64,000 nucleotides of DNA from the NCBI GenBank assembly GCA_016183065.1, contig JACPFF010000030.1:30638-94637 (forward strand), in the 5' to 3' direction. A program made the translations under genes and the position numbers. The notes under the pieces were generated by a model that saw only the letters and a program-made list of their open reading frames with translations, was not told the origin of the DNA and made no database searches. The stretch is from Deltaproteobacteria bacterium. GTDB lineage: Bacteria; UBA10199; GCA-002796325; JACPFF01. Below are positions 28,427-35,160 of this stretch, piece by piece; position 1 is the first letter of the stretch, and every line of letters starts with the position of its first letter.

Positions 28427-28784
28427 GTGGGGCCCAACAGCCCAGCGCGCAAGGGGGGGGGGAGTGGCGACGACCGAGTCCGGGGACCCAGCGAAGCCGG
28501 GTGGACGAGGAAGTCCCCCAGCGCGCACCGCGCGCGAGAGGGGGGGCAGTGGCGACGACCGAGTCCGGGGACCCGCGAAGCCGAGTGGACGAGGAAGTCC
28601 CCAGCGCGCACCGCGCGCGAGAGGGGGAGGCTCCAGCGGCTGTGCCGCTGGAGGGGGCGACGACCGAGTCCGGGGACCCGCGAAGCCGAGTGGACGAGGA
28701 AGTCCCCAGCGCGCACCGCGCGCGAGAGGGGGGGACCCAACGGGCTTTGCCCGTTGGGGGGGCGACGTGAGCCCCTCCAATAGT
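28427..28784 (+). repeat. Composite hairpin repeat block R2 with three E units
   Basis: Starts with a degenerate GTGGGGCCCAAC and ends GAGCCCCTCCAATAGT. Inside are three tandem E units beginning GACCGAG at 28472, 28557 and 28662, each followed by a first hairpin, CGAGGAAGTCCCC and a GCGCGCACCGCGCGC hairpin; between units 2 and 3 a GCTCCAGCGGC...GCCGCTGGAG stem, and at the end a CCAACGGGC...GCCCGTTGG stem replaces it. The right end abuts the stop codon of the methyltransferase gene (28789). Some apparent ORFs here are only repeat translations. Confidence 0.9.
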
Positions 28785-28788
28785 TGCG

Positions 28789-29598
28789 CTATGCCGTCCG
28801 TTCCGCGACAAGATACGAGGCAAAATCGATTGTTCGTTGATCAGCACAATATTCTTTTTCAATATCCGTGATCGTCCGGTCGGAGATCACGCGAAACCAC
28901 GGCGTGAAGAGGCGGACCACGCCCTCGTCGTCAAATACCGTATGAAAAACTTCCCCCCGGGGGGCAATACTGTCATAAAACGTCTTGTACAGGGGAGTCT
29001 TCGTATCCTTGATGCGGAGATAATCAAAAATGATGACGCTCCCTTTGGCACAAAATCGACCGAGTGTGTGAATGACGGCCTGAAGCGCTGCGCGGGGGAT
29101 ATAGTAGCTGATTCCCTCCATGAGGACCACAGTCGGATGGGACCAGTCCCAGCAGAGTTGTTCCAGGACGGGCGTGATATCGGCGGTCAGATCTGCCACA
29201 TGGTACGAGACCTTCAACGTTGTCGACGGAATCATCCCCTCGGTGATCAGTCGCCTGACGGTCTCCTCTTTATAGGTCAGCATGTTGGGGAGATCGAATT
29301 CTGCAAAATATTGCAGGGCCCGCGCCGCGGGATGCCGGTAGGGAAAGGTATTCAGGCCCGCCGCGATATTGATCATTTGCAAGGCACCGCGCTGAATATA
29401 GGTCGCCGCTCTCCCCTCCATATAGCGACAGCGCAGGGCACCATGTCGGGCGTTCCCAGGATAGACGGCCAGCCAGGAGTCTGCCAGGCTCTTTGCCTCG
29501 TCAGTCACAAAATGATGCGCGAAAATGTCGCCGCTGACCTCGACATCCAGTGACCGCATATAGGCCATCACGCGCGCGGTAATGGCAATCTCATCCAT
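28789..29598 (-). CDS. Leucine carboxyl methyltransferase-family SAM methyltransferase
   Basis: 269 residues. LCM-family features: N-terminal RCRYMEGRAATYIQRGALQMINIAAG (cited in part), where the R-Y-x-D/E pattern and GALQ... resemble the R-x-x-x-D...GAG.DTR motif; FAEFDLPNMLTYKEE matches the conserved FEVD.P..L..K; VVLMEGISYYIP matches the conserved EG...YL. Members methylate small molecules or polyketides by SAM; substrate unknown. The stop abuts repeat block R2. Cytoplasmic. Confidence 0.78.
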   Translation of the reverse strand: MDEIAITARVMAYMRSLDVEVSGDIFAHHFVTDEAKSLADSWLAVYPGNARHGALRCRYMEGRAATYIQRGALQMINIAAGLNTFPYRHPAARALQYFAEFDLPNMLTYKEETVRRLITEGMIPSTTLKVSYHVADLTADITPVLEQLCWDWSHPTVVLMEGISYYIPRAALQAVIHTLGRFCAKGSVIIFDYLRIKDTKTPLYKTFYDSIAPRGEVFHTVFDDEGVVRLFTPWFRVISDRTITDIEKEYCADQRTIDFASYLVAERTA

Positions 29599-29689
29599 GG
29601 CCGCTGCCGTATACGAAACTGCGGTGAAAGTCGAGGAGTGGTTGCCCTCCCGATTGCAGGGGGGAGAGCAGAGCGCGAGGCGAAACCGT

Positions 29690-30295
29690 TTATTGTTGGA
29701 GCGAATCGTAATACGCGAAAATCACGGCTTCCTGTTCTGGTGTTTCGATCGACCCGGGCCGGAGTTCACGGACGTGATCAATGGCCTCGGCAGGGAGCAT
29801 CCCCTGATAGACAAAATACGCGGCCAAAAATGTCCCCGTGCGCCCTTTGCCGGCAAAACAATGGACGCCAACCCGTCCGCCATTTTGCATGACGGCACTG
29901 GCCTGGTCAATGAAGGTCGCCAATTGTTGCACGGTCGGTGCGGTAAAATCTTTCACGGGAATATGGAGAACATCTATGTCATAGGTGGCCGCAATGACCG
30001 GATCGATCGACTTTTCCGTGAGTGACACCAACAAGTCGATCCCCTGGTCCATTAACGACGCGAGATCTTCTTCCAAGGGATGCTTGAGCCCGGGTTTGGC
30101 CATGCCACTCAGTTTGTGCCAGATGACCCAGGAAAACCCTGGCATCACCTCTTCTGATGGCACGCTCCCCCTGTCGTAGAAATACAGAGGGATCTGGTTG
30201 AAGAAGTAGGAGGTTATTTTTTTCTTCAGGATATTTCGGTCCAAGGAAACAGCAGTGGCCGAGGGCGATTGCATCACGATCAGGAGTATCGTCAT
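29690..30295 (-). CDS. Exported DUSP23-like protein phosphatase
   Basis: 201 residues from ATG at 30295 (MTILLIVMQSPSATAV). The upstream in-frame ORF runs into tRNA-Leu sequence and is not used. The cysteine phosphatase loop HCFAGKGRTGT is complete (H-C-x5-R-T), with a candidate general acid Asp in KDFTAPT, and the C-terminal RPGSIETPEQEAVI is the recognisable DUSP23/VHZ signature. The hydrophobic N-terminus may be a signal peptide, which would place it in the periplasm; that is inference. Substrate unknown. Confidence 0.8.
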   Translation of the reverse strand: MTILLIVMQSPSATAVSLDRNILKKKITSYFFNQIPLYFYDRGSVPSEEVMPGFSWVIWHKLSGMAKPGLKHPLEEDLASLMDQGIDLLVSLTEKSIDPVIAATYDIDVLHIPVKDFTAPTVQQLATFIDQASAVMQNGGRVGVHCFAGKGRTGTFLAAYFVYQGMLPAEAIDHVRELRPGSIETPEQEAVIFAYYDSLQQ

Positions 30296-30337
30296 GAAAA
30301 AACCTCTAATTGTCAACCGCGACCAATGAGCTCTTGG

Positions 30338-30424
30338 TGCCCGGGGCCGGACTCGAACCGGCACGTCCCTATCCGGAACTCAGGATTTTAAGTCCTGTGC
30401 GTCTACCAATTTCGCCACCCGGGC
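30338..30424 (-). tRNA. tRNA-Leu (UAA)
   Basis: Minus strand GCCCGGG...CCCGGGC acceptor, anticodon arm CAGGA-CTTAAAA-TCCTG (anticodon TAA), a long variable arm as expected for Leu and GGTTCGAGTCC T-loop. CCA is encoded at 30335-30337. Confidence 0.95.
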
Positions 30425-30534
30425 CGCGGTCGTTTCCTAGCAACAGTCCACACACGTGCCAAGAGATAGTTCGTAACCACTTGACCCGAGTTCCAGGCAT
30501 CACTATGCATGCGCAGCAGCGATAGTGATAATCG

Positions 30535-30649
30535 GGCGCGGTAGCTAAGTGGTAAAGCATCGGTCTGCGACCGAGCCCGGGGACCCGTGAGCAGAGCGAA
30601 CGGGTGGGCGAGGAAGTCCTTGGAGGCGGAGCCGCAAAGGACAAAACCG
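30535..30649 (+). pseudogene. Interrupted partial tRNA-Cys copy
   Basis: 30535-30568 is identical to the first 34 nt of the intact tRNA-Cys, ending ...GGTCTGC in the anticodon loop. A 74-nt E unit follows (30569-30642), and then AAAACCG (30643-30649), exactly the tRNA continuation. After that the sequence leaves the tRNA (TGAGCCCGCAGGGCTCA hairpin). The break is between the second and third anticodon bases. Confidence 0.85.
30569..30642 (+). repeat. E unit in the tRNA-Cys anticodon loop (R3)
   Basis: GACCGAG, first hairpin with outer stem GCCC/GGGC and inner ACCCGT/ACGGGT, CGAGGAA, second hairpin GTCCTT/AAGGAC around GGCGGAGCC. The same layout with different stem bases occurs in the other E units. 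Confidence 0.85.
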
Positions 30650-30699
30650 TGAGCCCGCAGGGCTCATGACCCCAGAGAGGGACGGAGGCTGGAGCATCG

Positions 30700-30771
30700 G
30701 GCGCGGTAGCTAAGTGGTAAAGCATCGGTCTGCAAAACCGATATGCGGCGGTTCGATTCCGCCCCGCGCCT
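30700..30771 (+). tRNA. tRNA-Cys (GCA)
   Basis: GGCGCGG...CCGCGCC acceptor, D arm GCTAAGTGGTAAAGC, anticodon arm TCGGT-CTGCAAA-ACCGA, T arm GGCGGTTCGATTCCGCC; discriminator T. CCA is not encoded (TCCC follows). A 38-nt direct repeat (30531-30568 and 30696-30733) joins it to the interrupted copy upstream. Confidence 0.95.
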
Positions 30772-30777
30772 CCCATT

Positions 30778-31173
30778 ATGAAAAAAACTCTACTGCTGAT
30801 GTCGATGATACTCTTCCTGCTTCCCACCCTGCCGGCATGTGGCGGACGCCAACCGTCCATGCATCGGGCGGAACGGCTCGTCACGGGCTATTTTAAAAGA
30901 TACGGCCGGAGATATGACGCCTCGACTTTCGGAGAGCATCCGGTCACAAAAACCCGTGTGCGCGAAATCGAAGAGCTGCACAAACATTACGTCCATCTCC
31001 TTGCGGAACTCGACATGGAGGATGGCGGGACTGAAATCGTCCGCGCTGCCCTGGAAAAGAAGGCCCCGCTTGGATGGCGGCTCGTGGCATGGGAACGGCT
31101 GAGTCCCGAGGGGTTCACGGATGCTCCCGCCATGGATGCACCTCCAGCGTCTTCCCGTCACTCTCGGCCGTAA
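30778..31173 (+). CDS. Small lipoprotein downstream of tRNA-Cys
   Basis: 131 residues with a clear lipoprotein signal: MKKTLLLMSMILFLLPTLPAC, Cys21 in an LPAC lipobox. The mature part is basic and helical (RAERLVTGYFKRYGRRY, REIEELHKHYVHLLAEL). It begins 6 nt after the tRNA-Cys gene, so it may be cotranscribed with the tRNA and released by tRNA processing. The 3' end overlaps the convergent comEC by 59 nt. Function unknown. Confidence 0.7.
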   Translation: MKKTLLLMSMILFLLPTLPACGGRQPSMHRAERLVTGYFKRYGRRYDASTFGEHPVTKTRVREIEELHKHYVHLLAELDMEDGGTEIVRAALEKKAPLGWRLVAWERLSPEGFTDAPAMDAPPASSRHSRP

Positions 31174-33583
31174 TGGCCCCATGGAGATCGGTCCGATAGA
31201 TCGTCGTCCCCACCGCGGCATAGCGTTGCAGGACCACGTCCCGGGGAAATCGGTACCGGTTTTGACGCCCGCATGAGATGGCCAGATACCGCGGCCGCAC
31301 ACGGTCCACCCATGCCGCGGTCGAGGACGTATTGCTCCCGTGATGCGGCGCCACAAGAAAATCGACCGCTGGCAGGCTCGGCGACGCTACCAGCATGGCC
31401 TCTGCCGCGGCCTCGATATCCCCGGGAATCAGCATCCGCACATCACCATACGTGAGAAACAGCACGACCGACCGATTATTTTCGTCCATCGCTGTCGCCT
31501 CAGCGAGCGGCGGTGGGTGCAACACGGCGAGGTGGACGTCACCCTCCTGCCATGCCGGCCTTGTCCGGTCGATCGGCGTTGCGGCCAGACCGCGCGCGGC
31601 CACCCGTGCCGCAAACATCGGCCACAGCGTATCCGTACCATCTCCTGCCGATCCATTCGTCTCCCATCGTGCCGGTCCAAAACGCTCTGCAAGATAGGCG
31701 AGCCCTGCATAATGATCGGGGTGGAAATGGGAGAGGATCAGGCGATCGACGCGCGTGAGATGGAGCGCATGGAGGGCCGGTGCAACCACCCACCGGCCCA
31801 TATCGAACCGGCTCTCCGGGATTCCGCCACCATCGACCACATACACGGCCCCATTGGGAAATTCGATCACCGTTGATGAGCCCTGTCCGACATCGAGCAC
31901 GGTCACACGGAGTCGCCCGCTCGTGCCCGGAAACGTACTCCGTGTCCCCAGTGCAAGGCCACAGGCGAGCAGCGCGATCACAAGGGCTCCAAGCGGCGGC
32001 GCGAAGTATCGCCAGCGCCACCCCGCTCCTCGATGCCGCACTGCCACGGCCAACAAGAGCAGACCGGTCAGGGCCGCATACCACGCCACCAATTCCGGCG
32101 CGAGCGGGGTCCAACCCCATTGCCATGCACCGCTCCAGTGATCGCACCAATCGACGACGGCAAAAAACCCATCAACGATCACCCGCAGCGGGGCACCGAA
32201 CAGCGTGACGGCTCCGGCCGGCCACACCAACGCCAGGAGCGCGCAGAGGAGTCCCAAGGGAATGAGGATCAGACTGACCCACGGGATACAGAGGAGATTC
32301 GTGACGACGCCCATGAGCGAAATATCGTGAAAATGATAGGCGACAATCGGGAGCACTCCGAGGGTAGCAGCGCTACTCGCCACGAGGAGCCCGTGCACCC
32401 ATCGCCACAGGGTCCGTTGGCTGCGTGGCGGAAAATAGTGCGCCGCCACGACTATGGCGATTACGGCGGCAAACGTGAGCTGGAAAGAGGGCAACCACAG
32501 GGCAAGCGGCTGCTGGATCAGGACGATCAGGAGCGCCAAGGTAATGGCACTGGCAAAATCCGCCCGCTCCTTCCACCAGATGGCCCCAAAACCGGTGGTC
32601 ACGAGGATGGCCGCCCGCAGTGCAGGAACGCGCATTCCTGTCATCCATGCAAAACTCCAGGCGGCCAGGATGGCCGCCGGGGCAGCGAGCTGCCAGGCGG
32701 GGTAGCGCCGCACGATCATCGGCCACTGCCGTACCCCCCAGGCCACCGCCCAAAAGACGACCATGGCCACGGCACCCACATGGAGACCGGACACTACGAG
32801 AAGATGGATGACGCCAATGCGGCGAAATTGCTCCCAGACCTCGCTTTCGAGGACCGCGCCATCGCCAAGAATCATGGCCTGCAACAGGTGTGCGATCCTC
32901 GCATCACCGGCGGCAATGGCGACATAGGTTGCATCGATGCGGGCCCGCCACGTCCGCAAGGTCTGCAGAACGGGGCCTGCCGTATCCTCCACGGTCCGCA
33001 TCCAGTCGGACGATGCCAGATGGCCCGTAGCAATGATCCCCTCACTGGCACGACGCAGGCCCACCGTTTCCGTGCCGGCATTCCAATACTGGGCCGGGGG
33101 TCGTAAGCGACCCCGAAACCGCACACGCATTCCCTGCACAATCTCATCGGAAAAATTCTCGGCCGAGATCAGGACACGCGCGGAGACCGGTGCCATCCGA
33201 TCGCCCGTGCGACAACGTTCCAAGCGCACGAGCGTGCGGGCACCGGTGGCGAATCGTTGCGGGTGCTCTGCCACGATCCCCTCGCAGATGGCACCAATGC
33301 CGTCGGCGTGTGGAATGGCCAGTGCCGGTGCCGGTTCCAGAAGACGCAATTGCCGCGTGACAAGTCCCATCCCGAGCAGGAGGAGGACAAGAGCACTCCA
33401 GACGAGCACTCCCCGTTGACGATCGCGCAACATCCAGGCCACACCGAGCGCGGCGCCGCTGAGTCCGAACCACCATCCATGGGAGAGGACGCCGTTAGAC
33501 CATCGGCCGAGAAGCAACCCCACGACCATCAGAAAGGCGGAGGGCATCAATGGTCTCGCGAGTAAGGGAGCGGCCGATTTCAT
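31115..33583 (-). CDS. comEC: ComEC/Rec2-family DNA internalisation protein
   Basis: About 822 residues from ATG at 33583 (MKSAAPLLARPLM); ATG at 33547 is an alternative. N-terminal membrane region with DUF4131-like OB part (RVLISAENFSDEIVQGMRVRFRGRL, in part), the Competence domain with many transmembrane helices (IGVIHLLVVSGLHVGAVAM), and a C-terminal metallo-beta-lactamase domain with LILSHFHPDHYAGL and LVAPHHGS. ComEC forms the inner-membrane channel for DNA uptake and its C-terminal domain is thought to degrade one strand. It overlaps the upstream gene by 53-89 nt depending on start. Confidence 0.92.
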   Translation of the reverse strand: MKSAAPLLARPLMPSAFLMVVGLLLGRWSNGVLSHGWWFGLSGAALGVAWMLRDRQRGVLVWSALVLLLLGMGLVTRQLRLLEPAPALAIPHADGIGAICEGIVAEHPQRFATGARTLVRLERCRTGDRMAPVSARVLISAENFSDEIVQGMRVRFRGRLRPPAQYWNAGTETVGLRRASEGIIATGHLASSDWMRTVEDTAGPVLQTLRTWRARIDATYVAIAAGDARIAHLLQAMILGDGAVLESEVWEQFRRIGVIHLLVVSGLHVGAVAMVVFWAVAWGVRQWPMIVRRYPAWQLAAPAAILAAWSFAWMTGMRVPALRAAILVTTGFGAIWWKERADFASAITLALLIVLIQQPLALWLPSFQLTFAAVIAIVVAAHYFPPRSQRTLWRWVHGLLVASSAATLGVLPIVAYHFHDISLMGVVTNLLCIPWVSLILIPLGLLCALLALVWPAGAVTLFGAPLRVIVDGFFAVVDWCDHWSGAWQWGWTPLAPELVAWYAALTGLLLLAVAVRHRGAGWRWRYFAPPLGALVIALLACGLALGTRSTFPGTSGRLRVTVLDVGQGSSTVIEFPNGAVYVVDGGGIPESRFDMGRWVVAPALHALHLTRVDRLILSHFHPDHYAGLAYLAERFGPARWETNGSAGDGTDTLWPMFAARVAARGLAATPIDRTRPAWQEGDVHLAVLHPPPLAEATAMDENNRSVVLFLTYGDVRMLIPGDIEAAAEAMLVASPSLPAVDFLVAPHHGSNTSSTAAWVDRVRPRYLAISCGRQNRYRFPRDVVLQRYAAVGTTIYRTDLHGAITAESDGKTLEVHPWREHP

Positions 33584-34163
33584 CGTAGAGGTCTTGCACC
33601 ACACGCGCGACGCGCGACACCTGAGGACTATCGTTATGGTGACAGAGAATCAAGGCCAGTTTCGAACGCATCCCTTCCAGAAATTTCCGCGCCTTATTGG
33701 TCGGCCGGACGTGATACATGGCGAGGAGCGCACGAATGTTGACATTGTTGAGTAACACCGTGCCATCCCCCAAGGTGAGGGTCATTCCGCCGATCTGCAA
33801 TTCATAGAGACGCCGCATCTGTTTCAGGATTTTTTCCTGGGCACCATTGATCGCAAAGGCCATCCGGCGAAAGTGCGGTACGCCGCGGGTAAAGGCCCAA
33901 TCACGATAGGCGTGGAGCGCATCAATCAGGTGACACCAGGCCGGGATATCCGGGTGGGCGGGGTCGGTATACTCCTCAATCTCCGCATTATTGAGATAGA
34001 GGCGTCCGCCCCGATAGGTCCATTCTTCCTGGGGACCGGCCTGAAACGTGGCATGGGCGTCCACGGGGGGCTGCTCGTGCGGGGCCTGCGGCCGACGCGC
34101 GTAGGGAGACCACCGGATGCCAACGCCGCGTGTCCGAATATAATTGCGAATCCGCCGAATCAT
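33495..34163 (-). CDS. Conserved-looking cytosolic protein of unknown function
   Basis: 222 residues, soluble, mixed alpha/beta (WTYRGGRLYLNNAEIEEY, LGDGTVLLNNVNIRALLAM). The two halves contain related short phrases GGRLYLNNAEI and DGTVLLNNVNI, suggesting an internal repeat. The next gene, 34206-34598, has a similarly short strand-rich style. The 3' part overlaps the start of comEC, implying coupling. No family recognised. Confidence 0.6.
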   Translation of the reverse strand: MIRRIRNYIRTRGVGIRWSPYARRPQAPHEQPPVDAHATFQAGPQEEWTYRGGRLYLNNAEIEEYTDPAHPDIPAWCHLIDALHAYRDWAFTRGVPHFRRMAFAINGAQEKILKQMRRLYELQIGGMTLTLGDGTVLLNNVNIRALLAMYHVRPTNKARKFLEGMRSKLALILCHHNDSPQVSRVARVVQDLYDEIGRSLTRETIDALRLSDGRGVASRPMV

Positions 34164-34205
34164 CGTGCGAAAGACCCCTGCGTCGGCACTGACACACCAG
34201 CCCCA

Positions 34206-34598
34206 TTATGTTTTATCGGCAAGGAGGTGTCCCAAAGTTTCGCGGTACCCGGCCAAGAGGGCCCGGCCCTCGCGATCCCTGGCCAGGACCTCGGTGAGAT
34301 CCCACAGGGACTGGAGGAGCGGGGGGGATAGGGGCATAAATTTGATATTATGCCCTCGAAGAAAGATCTCCCGCCGTCCGGCATCGTAATGGATGGAGGC
34401 AACTTCATTCTCGAGAATAAAGGTATAGGTGAGTCGCTCCTTATAGACCGCCAGCATGCTGTCGGCTGGGCGTCCAGCCGCATCGGGGACGCGTCGGGCC
34501 ACCCCGCCAATAATCCCGGCGATTTCGTTCGGTAGCAGCGATTCATGTGAGGCAGAGGCCGTCTCTGGCATGGTGTCGTATGGTCGCTCCCCCTTCAT
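34206..34598 (-). CDS. Small cytosolic protein of unknown function
   Basis: 130 residues from ATG at 34598 (MKGERPYDTMPETAS), chosen because GAGGGGGAT lies a few bases upstream. Contents: KERLTYTFILENEVASIHYDAG and REIFLRGHNIKF (given in part), then a helical tail (LLQSLWDLTEVLARDREGRALLAGYRE). It precedes the 222-residue gene by 42 nt, so the two and comEC may be one transcript. No catalytic motif or known family seen. Confidence 0.55.
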   Translation of the reverse strand: MKGERPYDTMPETASASHESLLPNEIAGIIGGVARRVPDAAGRPADSMLAVYKERLTYTFILENEVASIHYDAGRREIFLRGHNIKFMPLSPPLLQSLWDLTEVLARDREGRALLAGYRETLGHLLADKT

Positions 34599-34825
34599 CC
34601 GATCCCCCTCGGGCTTATGGCATTTGGGTCTTCTGTGAGGAGGTTTTGCAGAAAACATGCCAAATTCCGCAAAATTCCTTCATCGAAAATATTTTTATTT
34701 TTCAATAATTTGCACGTACGTGTAGCAGTAATGTCTTTCTCAATCCTGGAAATCGTGGGGTATTTCTCAAATTGACCGGTCGATTTGTACCGCAGGCCGC
34801 TGGGCGGAATGGGGACGACCGCGGT

Positions 34826-34917
34826 GTGGGGCCCCACGGCCCAGCCGCACTGCGGCGTTGAGGGGGAGGCTCCAGCGGCTCTGCCGCTGGAGGGGGTGAC
34901 GTGAGCCCCCCAATAGT
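34826..34917 (+). repeat. Hairpin cassette copy R4
   Basis: GTGGGGCCCCAC at the left, CAGCCGCACTGCGGCG, GCTCCAGCGGC...GCCGCTGGAG stem, and GAGCCCCCCAATAGT at the right. No E unit; the GGTGACGTGAGCC loop is uninterrupted. The flank GGGGACGACCGCG at 34812 may be a remnant of an E unit. The interval 34599-35160 holds this copy, R5 and otherwise no gene. Confidence 0.85.
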
Positions 34918-34975
34918 AGCTGCTGCGTGCATGTGATTGACAATAGTGGGAATTTCCGTCATCAACGGATTGGGA

Positions 34976-35145
34976 GTGGGGCCCCACGGGCTCACGCCCG
35001 TGGCACCCTGGGAGGAGGCTTCGCTTGAGCACGACACCCCCCGGACTAACGTCCGGGGCCCCACGGCCCAGCCGCACTGCGGCGCTGAGGGGGAGGCTCC
35101 AGCGGCTTTGCCGCTGGAGGGGGCGACGCGAGCCCCTCCAACAGT
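34976..35145 (+). repeat. Hairpin cassette copy R5
   Basis: GTGGGGCCCCAC at 34976, then CTCACGCCCGTGG, a CCGGACTAACGTCCGG hairpin with a second GGGGCCCCAC, the GCTCCAGCGGC stem, and GAGCCCCTCCAACAGT ending 15 nt before the histidine kinase start. It therefore forms most of the kinase 5' leader. Confidence 0.85.
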
Positions 35146-35160
35146 GGGGAGAGCATCAGC

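Noticed and set aside
28427-28784. CRISPR array
   Set aside because: The repeated units are unequal, contain hairpins with variable stems, lack unique spacers of constant length, and no cas gene is nearby.
28353-28862. Several long ORFs on both strands across the repeat block R2
   Set aside because: They are stop-free translations of tandem GC-rich repeats, present in all frames, with no start signals or protein family character.
30569-30642. Group I or group II intron in tRNA-Cys
   Set aside because: 74 nt is far too short and no intron core motifs are present; the first tRNA copy also lacks its 3' half, so splicing could not restore it.
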